In this document: positions 6,069 through 11,714 of the stretch, one piece after another | Layout: every line of letters begins with the position of its first letter | Numbering within the stretch: the first letter of the stretch is position 1 | From: Prolixibacteraceae bacterium | GTDB lineage: Bacteria; Bacteroidota; Bacteroidia; Bacteroidales; Prolixibacteraceae | Length of the DNA: 11,714 nucleotides | Assembly: GCA_007116765.1 (NCBI GenBank) | Contig: SKHV01000484.1 | Span: 1 to 11,714, forward strand | Direction: 5' to 3' | Made by a program: the position numbers and the translations under genes | The notes under the pieces: model-generated | Told to the model about the DNA's origin: nothing | Database searches by the model: none | What the model saw: the letters and a program-made list of their open reading frames with translations, nothing else

Positions 6069-7244
6069 ATGAAAAACGAAATGTATAAAATAATAGTTTT
6101 GGTAATTTTATTTGTGGGTTCAATTGAATCACATGCTCAGTTTGAGAAGGATAAAATTGATAGTGAGAGTTTCTCAGGTTTGGATATAAAACTCGGGGCT
6201 GATTTTGCTCTCCAGTTACAGGGAATTGAACATGAAGCAAATGTGGAGCTTGTTGATTTGAAGAAGAACTTCAATCTACCAACAGCAAATTTGCATATTA
6301 CAGCAAACCTTGCTCCCGGAATGCAATTGCATATTAACAATTATATGTCGTCGAGGCATCATAACGATGCCTGGGTTGAAGGCGGTTATCTGACCATTGA
6401 TAAAATGGTTTTTTTACCAATAACCGATGTTTTCATGGACTACCTTACAATTAAAGCAGGTGTGTTCAACCCAAACTATGGCGATGCACATTTTTACCGT
6501 AGCAACAATGCGGCTGTTATTAATAATCCATTCGTAGGAAACTTTATAATGGACAACTTCACCAATAATCCGGGAATGGAGATAATGTTCAGGCATCAAG
6601 GTGTGCTGGCAATGATTGGGACAAATAATGGGCGTATGAACTATGGACGAGGAAACGATTTGATTGACGATTTGGTTTTCAACTGGAAACTTGGTTATGA
6701 CAGCTATTTACTCGATGATTTACGCGTACGAGCGACTTTTTCAGGTTATCATGTTGACGACGGACATAGTGGTTCAACATTATGGGATGGTGACAGAGCC
6801 GGAGCTCGTTACTATACCGTAATGCAGCCTGCCGATGTAACGGCCGATAATTTTCGCTCAGGTCGATGGAGCCCAAGTAGTGGTCAGTCGCAAATGAATT
6901 CTTACATGTTTAATTTATTTGTTCAGTTTTATGGCCTTGAATTATTTGGTATTTATGAGGATATGCGCGGAGTGCGTAACGGTAACGATCAGCATTTTAA
7001 CCAAACTGCAATTCAGGCATTGTACCGAATAGGTGACTTTTATGTTGGCACTCGTTTTAATAATGTTGACAACAATAATGGTTCTTCAGTTACCCGCATG
7101 AATTTTGGCGGCGGATGGTTTATGACAAATAATGTACTTGTGAAACTCGATTACGTCGATCAGAAATATGAAGGGCCGGCTCATGGAAGTATCGATGGAG
7201 GTAAATTTAATGGATTGGTATTTGAGGCCGCTATTTCATTTTAA
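6069..7244 (+). CDS. Porin-like outer-membrane beta-barrel protein
   Basis: A 391-aa protein with a signal peptide (hydrophobic IIVLVILFVGSIE) and probable cleavage after SHA (Ala23) before QFEK. An internal Met5 is an alternative start. The mature chain alternates polar and hydrophobic/aromatic residues throughout, has many Asn/Asp/Gly-rich turns, and ends AAISF with a C-terminal Phe, the usual signal for outer-membrane barrel assembly. Segments such as TIKAGVFNPNYGDAHFYR and LDYVDQKYEG recall phosphate-selective-porin-like families, but I cannot name the family with certainty. Its substrate is unknown. It is second in the operon after yceI and is followed by a strong terminator. Export of a small lipid-binding YceI together with a barrel suggests a shared envelope function. 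Confidence 0.75.
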   Translation: MKNEMYKIIVLVILFVGSIESHAQFEKDKIDSESFSGLDIKLGADFALQLQGIEHEANVELVDLKKNFNLPTANLHITANLAPGMQLHINNYMSSRHHNDAWVEGGYLTIDKMVFLPITDVFMDYLTIKAGVFNPNYGDAHFYRSNNAAVINNPFVGNFIMDNFTNNPGMEIMFRHQGVLAMIGTNNGRMNYGRGNDLIDDLVFNWKLGYDSYLLDDLRVRATFSGYHVDDGHSGSTLWDGDRAGARYYTVMQPADVTADNFRSGRWSPSSGQSQMNSYMFNLFVQFYGLELFGIYEDMRGVRNGNDQHFNQTAIQALYRIGDFYVGTRFNNVDNNNGSSVTRMNFGGGWFMTNNVLVKLDYVDQKYEGPAHGSIDGGKFNGLVFEAAISF

Positions 7245-7290
7245 GAAAGAATAATTCATTCATAACATTCATTAACATTGCATTTTTTAG

Positions 7291-7340
7291 AGAAATCATT
7301 GTAGTAGCATATTTTGTTACTTTACAATGATTTCTTTTTT
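7291..7340 (+). terminator. Rho-independent terminator after the yceI-porin operon
   Basis: AGAAATCATTGTA (7291-7303) pairs perfectly with TACAATGATTTCT (7323-7335), a 13-bp stem. A further GTA/TAC can pair inside it. A run of T follows to 7340. The stem is AT-rich but long, and the T-run on the plus strand sets its direction. It separates the porin gene from the rrf2 promoter. Confidence 0.85.
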
Positions 7341-7346
7341 AATATA

Positions 7347-7374
7347 TTTGTTTGTACTATTTTATCTATATTTG
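7347..7374 (+). promoter_or_regulatory. Promoter of the Rrf2-family regulator gene
   Basis: TATATTTG (7367-7374) matches TAnnTTTG exactly, with TTTG (7347-7350) 16 nt upstream as the -33 element; the spacing is slightly short. Transcription would start around 7381, giving a leader of about 13 nt before the TTG start at 7394. Confidence 0.6.
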
Positions 7375-7380
7375 AGAATA

Positions 7381-7395
7381 AAAATATTATATCTT
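7381..7395. promoter_or_regulatory. Degenerate palindrome over the rrf2 start, possible autoregulatory site
   Basis: AAAATAT, T, ATATCTT: six of seven arm positions are symmetric, and the right arm is identical to that of the palindrome before yceI. It covers the predicted transcription start and the first bases of the TTG start codon, the position expected for autorepression. The DNA is AT-rich, so chance is a serious alternative. Confidence 0.3.
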
Positions 7396-7810
7396 GAAAT
7401 TTAGCACGAAAACCCGTTACGGAATCAGAACGATGCTTGAAATTGCATCGGACGAAACAGGCAATGGCATTTTACAGAAAGACATTGCAGAACGTCAGGA
7501 ATTGTCGATAAAATATCTCGATCATATTATATCTGCACTCAAAGCAGTGGGTTTAATCAATAACGTAAAAGGCAAGAAAAGCGGGTATCAGTTATCTCGA
7601 AAACCTGCCGAAATTTCAATTCTTGATATTCACAATGCTTTTGAAAACGGTATTTGTGTAATTGACTGTATGTCGTTGAATAACAATTGTAATAGAAGTC
7701 ACAAGTGTAAGTCGCAACACTTCTGGCGAGGACTGAACAACATAGTGTACGACTACTTCAAGAATACTTCATTGGCCGATATCATGGCAAGTGAACCCGA
7801 CAATTTTTAA
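7394..7810 (+). CDS. Rrf2-family transcriptional regulator with Fe-S-type cysteines
   Basis: A 138-aa protein starting at a TTG. The Rrf2 N-terminus MKFSTKTRYGIRTML begins exactly there and the next Met is residue 14, so the rare start is well supported. Residues 1-70 form the winged helix-turn-helix, with ILQKDIAERQELSIKYLDHI as the helical core and a KKSGYQLS wing. The dimer-helix/cluster region has Cys88, Cys92, Cys99 and Cys105. The last three resemble the Cys92/98/104 set of E. coli IscR, with one extra residue in the first interval. An Fe-S cofactor, and hence sensing of oxygen, NO or Fe-S status, is likely but not shown. It lies directly after the yceI-porin operon with its own promoter. 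Those two genes and itself are the natural candidate targets. Confidence 0.9.
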   Translation: MKFSTKTRYGIRTMLEIASDETGNGILQKDIAERQELSIKYLDHIISALKAVGLINNVKGKKSGYQLSRKPAEISILDIHNAFENGICVIDCMSLNNNCNRSHKCKSQHFWRGLNNIVYDYFKNTSLADIMASEPDNF

Positions 7811-7825
7811 TTTTAGTACTTCTTT

Positions 7826-7854
7826 TTGTCCATACTGATAATTCACTATTTTTG
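7826..7854 (+). promoter_or_regulatory. Promoter of rlmD
   Basis: TTG (7826-7828), 18 nt, then TATTTTTG (7847-7854): a near-ideal Bacteroidota -33/-7 pair. Transcription should begin near 7861, about 11 nt ahead of the ATG at 7872. This excludes a GTG at 7854, which would start translation inside the -7 element. Confidence 0.7.
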
Positions 7855-7871
7855 TGCTTCAAAATATAAAT

Positions 7872-9290
7872 ATGGGCAGGCGAAAGCAAAATCAAAAGAT
7901 TATATACGAACAGGTGCTTATTACCGATGTTGGAGCTGAAGGCAAAGCAATAGCCAAGGTTGATGATGTGGTGGTTTTTGTACCACATGCCATTCCAGGC
8001 GATGTGGTCGATATTCAGCTAACCCGTAAACGAAAACGTTTCAGAGAAGGGCGTGTAGTAAAATATCACACTTATTCTACTGAGAGGGTAGAAGCATTTT
8101 GTGAGCATTTTGGTGTGTGCGGTGGCTGTAAGTGGCAAAACCTGCCTTACGAAAAGCAGTTGTTTTACAAGCAGAAACAAGTTGCCGATCAACTAAAACG
8201 TATCGGAAAAGTGGATCTTCCGGAGCTTGATCCCATACGGGGTTCAGTAAACACTACATTTTACAGGAACAAGCTCGAATTTACCTTCTCGAACAAACGG
8301 TGGTTAAGCGAACTTGAAGTTGCCAGCAATGAAGAAATTGTGGACAATAATGCTCTGGGGTTTCATGTGCCGGGCTTGTTCGATAAAGTAGTGAATGTAA
8401 ACAAGTGTTGGCTGCAGCCCGAACCCTCAAATCAAATTCGTAATGCCATTAAAGAATACGCCGAAATTAACAATCTAGAGTTTTTCGATATTAAGCAACA
8501 AAATGGCTTTTTACGTAATGTGATTATTCGCAACTCGTCGAATGGTGAGCTTATGGTGATTGTTTCGTTTTATAGCGAAGATAAAACGAAGCGAGAGGAT
8601 TTGTTGAATATGCTTGCACATAAATTTCCTCAAATTACCTCACTCATGTATGTAATCAATCAAAAAGGTAACGATACAATTCTTGATCAGGAAATACATG
8701 TTTTTAAAGGCAAGGATCATATTTTTGAAGAAATGGAAGGCTTGAGGTTTAAAATCGGGCCAAAATCGTTTTATCAAACCAACTCGCAACAGGCTTACGA
8801 GTTATATAAAGTAGCCCGCGAGTTTGCGGCTTTAAGCACCAACGATATTGTTTACGACCTATATACCGGAACCGGTACCATTGCTAACTTTGTAGCTCGA
8901 AATGCGAAAAAGGTTATTGGTGTTGAATATGTTCCGGAGGCAATCGAAGATGCCGGGTTGAATTCGGCATTAAACGAAATTACAAATACCGCTTTCTTTG
9001 CAGGTGATATGAAAAAGGTGTTGACCGACGAATTTATTGCTGAACACGGAAAACCCAATGTAATTATTACCGATCCGCCCAGAGCCGGTATGGACAACAA
9101 AGTGATTGAAACTATACTGAATGCTTCGCCCGAACGTATTGTTTATGTGAGCTGTAATCCTGCAACACAAGCCCGCGATGTGGATCTTCTCAGTTCAATG
9201 TACAAAGTTACAAGAGTACAACCTGTCGATATGTTTCCCCACACTCACCATGTTGAAAACATTGTGCTTTTAGAGAAAAATCAGAATTGA
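7872..9290 (+). CDS. rlmD: 23S rRNA (uracil-5-)-methyltransferase RlmD (RumA type)
   Basis: 472 aa from the ATG at 7872; an in-frame GTG at 7854 is rejected because it falls in the promoter. Residues ~11-66 are a TRAM RNA-binding domain. A [4Fe-4S] site is formed by Cys77, Cys83, Cys86 (CEHFGVCGGCKW) and Cys179 (NKCW). The SAM-dependent methyltransferase domain has FYQTN (300-304), the SAM loop YDLYTGTGTI (328-337), DPPRAG (401-406) and the catalytic nucleophile Cys428 in YVSCNP. This set is typical of the RlmD/RlmCD/TrmA group making m5U. By length and cluster it is RumA-like, acting on 23S rRNA (U1939 in E. coli). Bacteroidota often have a single such enzyme, so the exact target uridine is uncertain. 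It is monocistronic and ends 14 nt from a convergent gene. Confidence 0.93.
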   Translation: MGRRKQNQKIIYEQVLITDVGAEGKAIAKVDDVVVFVPHAIPGDVVDIQLTRKRKRFREGRVVKYHTYSTERVEAFCEHFGVCGGCKWQNLPYEKQLFYKQKQVADQLKRIGKVDLPELDPIRGSVNTTFYRNKLEFTFSNKRWLSELEVASNEEIVDNNALGFHVPGLFDKVVNVNKCWLQPEPSNQIRNAIKEYAEINNLEFFDIKQQNGFLRNVIIRNSSNGELMVIVSFYSEDKTKREDLLNMLAHKFPQITSLMYVINQKGNDTILDQEIHVFKGKDHIFEEMEGLRFKIGPKSFYQTNSQQAYELYKVAREFAALSTNDIVYDLYTGTGTIANFVARNAKKVIGVEYVPEAIEDAGLNSALNEITNTAFFAGDMKKVLTDEFIAEHGKPNVIITDPPRAGMDNKVIETILNASPERIVYVSCNPATQARDVDLLSSMYKVTRVQPVDMFPHTHHVENIVLLEKNQN

Positions 9291-9304
9291 AAACTTTAAT
9301 TGAT

Positions 9305-9829
9305 TCAGCTACGCAAAAGTGAGGGTAAATATTCAATGGCACGTTCAATCAGAATTTTTCTGTCGGGAGCTGTGCCGGGTATGGCCTGCTTAAGCCTTGC
9401 TGTCATTTCGTTGCATGAGATTTCTGAAATGTGTCCTTCGGTATGCTCAATAACAGTAAATGCTTCAAAAGCGGTCATGTAATCTCCGCTTATCAGTATG
9501 TCAACAAAGGTGCTTAGGTTATTGCTGTAATCGAGACCGTTTTCCCAGCATATTCTCACAAGCGTTTCGCGATGTGCCAAATATTTACTGTTTTCTAAAG
9601 CCTCAACAATAAAAGGTACTGCATTGCTGTGTTTTACTTCTGAAAGAATAATTGAGATTTGTTCCGAAACTAATTCAGAAGGTGAATTGTGCAGTAAATC
9701 AATCATTAATGTGATGTAGCCACTGTTGCCGGTTTCCTTAATTTCAGATAAAGCACTAAGTATTTCCTGTTCGTTGGTGGAATATAGTTTTCTTATAATA
9801 TTGTCGTTTAGTTTTTTGTTGCTCATCAT
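9305..9829 (-). CDS. Small HEAT-like helical repeat protein of unknown function
   Basis: A 174-aa protein, entirely helical by pattern, acidic, with no signal peptide or membrane segment. Helix pairs such as EILSALSEIKETGNSGYITL, EQISIILSEVKHSNAVPFIV and AHRETLVRICWENG repeat at about 35-40 residues, as in HEAT/ARM solenoids, giving roughly three to four repeats. I do not recognise a specific family beyond conserved Bacteroidota hypothetical proteins. Such short solenoids normally act as protein-binding scaffolds. Two adjacent ATGs (9829 and 9826) could start it. It has its own promoter, diverges from the MATE gene and converges on rlmD with 14 nt between the stops; no clear link to either neighbour is visible. 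Confidence 0.75.
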   Translation of the reverse strand: MMSNKKLNDNIIRKLYSTNEQEILSALSEIKETGNSGYITLMIDLLHNSPSELVSEQISIILSEVKHSNAVPFIVEALENSKYLAHRETLVRICWENGLDYSNNLSTFVDILISGDYMTAFEAFTVIEHTEGHISEISCNEMTARLKQAIPGTAPDRKILIERAIEYLPSLLRS

Positions 9830-9846
9830 TTTTATGTTTTAAAATG

Positions 9847-9874
9847 CAAAGGTAATTAATGCTTTTTAAACAAA
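9847..9874 (-). promoter_or_regulatory. Promoter of the HEAT-like gene
   Basis: Read leftward: TTTG (complement of 9871-9874), 16 nt, then TACCTTTG (complement of 9847-9854), matching TAnnTTTG. Transcription would start near 9840, about 11 nt before the ATG at 9829. Confidence 0.6.
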
Positions 9875-9949
9875 AGCATTCTCTAACTGTTCGTTTTTGG
9901 TTGTAACTAATTGTTTTGAATTTTGAATTTTGCAATTCAGCCGATTAAG

Positions 9950-9985
9950 TTTGTTTTTATAGTATATAACTAAGCACTACCTTTG
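9950..9985 (+). promoter_or_regulatory. Promoter of the MATE transporter gene
   Basis: TACCTTTG (9978-9985) is identical to the -7 element of the divergent HEAT-like gene. The nearest -33 candidate, TTTG at 9950-9953, is 24 nt upstream, slightly long. The ATG follows at 10005. The rest of the 174-bp divergent spacer is AT-rich with a short TTTTGAA direct repeat (9914-9927) and no clear operator. Confidence 0.55.
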
Positions 9986-10004
9986 CCAAAAATTAACACG
10001 AAGC

Positions 10005-11372
10005 ATGGAAAAAAACATTTATGACTTAGGAAATGAAAAAGTGGGTTTACTCATCAAAAAGTACTACTGGCCTGCGTTCATAAGTGTTTTTGTAAGCTCG
10101 TTATACAATATTGTAGACAGAATATTTATCGGACAAGGAGTGGGTTCCGCAGCTTTGGCTGCTTTAAGTATAGTTTTTCCCATTATGCTGATTATGATGG
10201 CTTTTGGGATGCTGTTTGGAGTGGGTACCGGCGTTCAGGTTTCCATAAGTCTGGGTGAGAATAACCGTGTAAAGGCAGAAAAAACTCTTGGCAATGGATT
10301 CTCATTGATGATATTGGTTTCAATTTTTGTGACCATACTTATTTATATTATCAAAGATTCTTTACTTGAAATGTTTGGAGCTACCGACGAAACAATTGGT
10401 TTTGCTCAAGATTATCTGATGATTATACTTCCGGCTGTTATTTTTCAGGTGGTAGGGTTTTCACTGAACAACGTAATTCGATCCGAAGGTAATGCAAAGG
10501 TGGCAATGTACTCGATGCTTATTAGTGCCGGGGCAAACATAATACTCGACCCAATATTCATTTTCGGTTTTGGAATGGGAGTGAAAGGTGCTGCATGGGC
10601 TACTGTAATTTCAATGGTGCTAATGACTGTTTGGGTGTTAGTGCATTTTTTGAAACGACGCTCGGTGGTTTTTTTGCATTTCAAATATATGCGACTCGAA
10701 TATTCAATAGTTAAAGATATTATTGCGATAGGAATGGCTCCTTTTTCAATGCAAATTGCAGCCAGTGTTGTACACGCATTGCTGAATATTCAACTTGTAA
10801 AATTTGGAAACGATGTGGCCGTTGCTGCAAATGGTGTGGTAATGAGCGTAATGTCGATGATTTTCATGTGTATTGTGGCTGTGAATATGGCTATTCAGCC
10901 TATTATAGGTTATAATTTTGGAGCACGCAATTTTGAGAGAGTAAAGGCAACCTTGTTTAAGGGTATAAAATATGCTTCAATTATTGCCGTGGGCGGATTT
11001 ATAATAGTCGAACTGTTCCCCGGAACGATTGTAAAAATGTTTAATCATGAAGATCGAGAGCTTTATGAGATAGGCGTGCGGGGCATACGTATTGGTTTGG
11101 CAATGACTTCGCTGGTAGGTTTTCAGGTAGTGGTGGGGAATTATTTTCAATCAACAGGTAAAGCCGGGCTGGCAATTTTGATTTCTTTATTGCGTCAGGT
11201 AATTGTGCTAACTCCTCTTATACTTATTCTTCCCGAAGTAATGGGGCTCGACGGGGTATGGTTGTCGTTACCAATTTCAGGCTTTGTTTCCTCCTTAGTT
11301 GTGGCTTACTTTTTCCGCAAAGAAGTGCTTCGCCTGAACGAGTTGATTGGCAGCCGCGACAAATTACTATAA
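10005..11372 (+). CDS. MATE-family multidrug efflux transporter (MepA-like)
   Basis: A 455-aa integral inner-membrane protein of standard MATE length, with about 12 hydrophobic segments arranged as two similar halves. LLIKKYYWPAFISVFVSSLY followed by NIVDRIFIGQGVG (about residues 16-48) is the classic MATE beginning, and the second half has the matching KDIIAIGMAPFSMQIAASVV. Members export cationic drugs and metabolites in exchange for Na+ or H+. The closest subgroup by eye is MepA/DinF-like; the substrate cannot be predicted. It has its own promoter and diverges from the HEAT-like gene. Its stop codon overlaps the end of uvrA on the other strand by 6 nt, so no intergenic terminator separates them. 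Confidence 0.93.
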   Translation: MEKNIYDLGNEKVGLLIKKYYWPAFISVFVSSLYNIVDRIFIGQGVGSAALAALSIVFPIMLIMMAFGMLFGVGTGVQVSISLGENNRVKAEKTLGNGFSLMILVSIFVTILIYIIKDSLLEMFGATDETIGFAQDYLMIILPAVIFQVVGFSLNNVIRSEGNAKVAMYSMLISAGANIILDPIFIFGFGMGVKGAAWATVISMVLMTVWVLVHFLKRRSVVFLHFKYMRLEYSIVKDIIAIGMAPFSMQIAASVVHALLNIQLVKFGNDVAVAANGVVMSVMSMIFMCIVAVNMAIQPIIGYNFGARNFERVKATLFKGIKYASIIAVGGFIIVELFPGTIVKMFNHEDRELYEIGVRGIRIGLAMTSLVGFQVVVGNYFQSTGKAGLAILISLLRQVIVLTPLILILPEVMGLDGVWLSLPISGFVSSLVVAYFFRKEVLRLNELIGSRDKLL

Positions 11373-11714
11373 TCTTAGTTTCTCATTTAAGTGTTGGCCT
11401 GTGTACGATTTAGCATTCTGAGCTACAACTTCGGGTGTGCCTTGGGCTACAATCAATCCACCTTTGTCTCCGCCTTCGGGACCAAGATCGATAACATGAT
11501 CGGCAGTTTTAATTACTTCCATGTTATGTTCTACAATAAGTATGGAGTGATTACGATCGAGTAAGGCCTCAAACGATTTAAGTAAGGTTTTTATATCGTG
11601 AAAATGAAGACCGGTTGTAGGTTCATCAAAAATGAACAGCGTGTGTTCAATGTTTTCTTTTGCAAGAAACGAAGCAAGTTTCACCCTTTGGCTTTCTCCG
11701 CCCGAAAGCGTACT
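11367..11714 (-). CDS. uvrA: UvrA excinuclease ATPase subunit, C-terminal fragment cut by the window edge
   Basis: The frame is open through the right edge of the window, so only the last 115 residues are seen; a GTG at 11684 is internal. The ABC signature TLSGGESQRVKLASFL begins at the edge, followed by Walker B LFIFDEPTTGLHFHDI, the H-loop IVEHNMEVIKTADHVIDLGP and the usual C-terminal segment GGDKGGLIVAQGTPE. This is the second ABC ATPase module of UvrA, the damage-recognition subunit of nucleotide excision repair. The protein ends shortly after the ATPase with EKLRL, with no long zinc-binding or basic tail. The gene is probably intact outside the window. It converges on the MATE gene with a 6-nt overlap. 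Confidence 0.96.
   Translation of the reverse strand, partial: STLSGGESQRVKLASFLAKENIEHTLFIFDEPTTGLHFHDIKTLLKSFEALLDRNHSILIVEHNMEVIKTADHVIDLGPEGGDKGGLIVAQGTPEVVAQNAKSYTGQHLNEKLRL

Noticed and set aside
7847..7867. Second operator-like palindrome TATTTTTG...CAAAATA at the rlmD promoter
   Set aside because: The similarity comes mostly from the common TAnnTTTG element; the right arm is shifted and imperfect, and damage control of rlmD is not expected.
9279..9305. Possible shared terminator AATCAGAATT...AATTGATT between rlmD and the HEAT-like gene
   Set aside because: The stem has a bulge, is very AT-rich and lacks a T-run in either direction.
9914..9938. TTTTGAA tandem repeat before the MATE gene
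   Set aside because: Two short AT-rich copies without symmetry; likely promoter-region composition rather than an operator.
1..11714. Mobile element, prophage or CRISPR content
   Set aside because: No transposase, integrase, terminal inverted repeats, tRNA-associated attachment site or regularly spaced repeat was found. The XRE/S24 gene alone is not evidence of a prophage because it sits in a umuDC operon.

Overview
The window looks like chromosomal DNA of a Bacteroidota bacterium, probably a marine or anaerobic Bacteroidales/Marinilabiliales-type lineage (the lineage is an inference). The evidence is TAnnTTTG-type -7 promoter elements before several genes, almost no Shine-Dalgarno sequences, short AT-rich leaders, and protein families typical of the phylum. 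No rRNA, tRNA, CRISPR array, transposase or phage gene was seen.

Left region (1-5350): a DNA-damage cluster. Two overlapping leftward genes encode a DUF4130-type DNA metabolism protein and its constant partner, a radical SAM protein with a helix-hairpin-helix. They diverge across 55 bp from a rightward operon: umuD (self-cleaving polymerase V subunit), umuC (Y-family polymerase), an SRAP-domain abasic-site protein (HMCES/YedK family) and an XRE/S24 self-cleaving repressor. A perfect 9-bp inverted repeat lies in the divergent promoter. It places a TAnnTTTG element in each direction, which makes it the best candidate operator for the operon's own repressor. In effect this is a self-contained SOS-like island: sensing by repressor self-cleavage, translesion synthesis by Pol V, abasic-site shielding by SRAP, and a still undefined base-modification or repair activity from the radical SAM pair.

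Middle region (5453-7810): an exported YceI-family protein, a porin-like outer-membrane barrel that ends in Phe, a strong intrinsic terminator, and an Rrf2-family regulator with four cysteines suited to an Fe-S cluster. A 16-bp palindrome upstream of yceI has a degenerate copy over the TTG start of the regulator, suggesting one redox- or NO-type regulon.

Right region (7872-11714): RlmD (23S rRNA m5U methyltransferase) with its own promoter; a convergent small HEAT-like protein of unknown function; a divergent MATE efflux transporter; and the C-terminal end of UvrA running off the right edge, whose stop overlaps the end of the MATE gene.

Three start sites are reassigned here: SRAP to 3958 so that the catalytic Cys is residue 2, the XRE/S24 repressor to 4580, and RlmD to 7872. 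There is no gene-free stretch above 300 bases; the longest is the 174-bp divergent spacer at 9830-10004.
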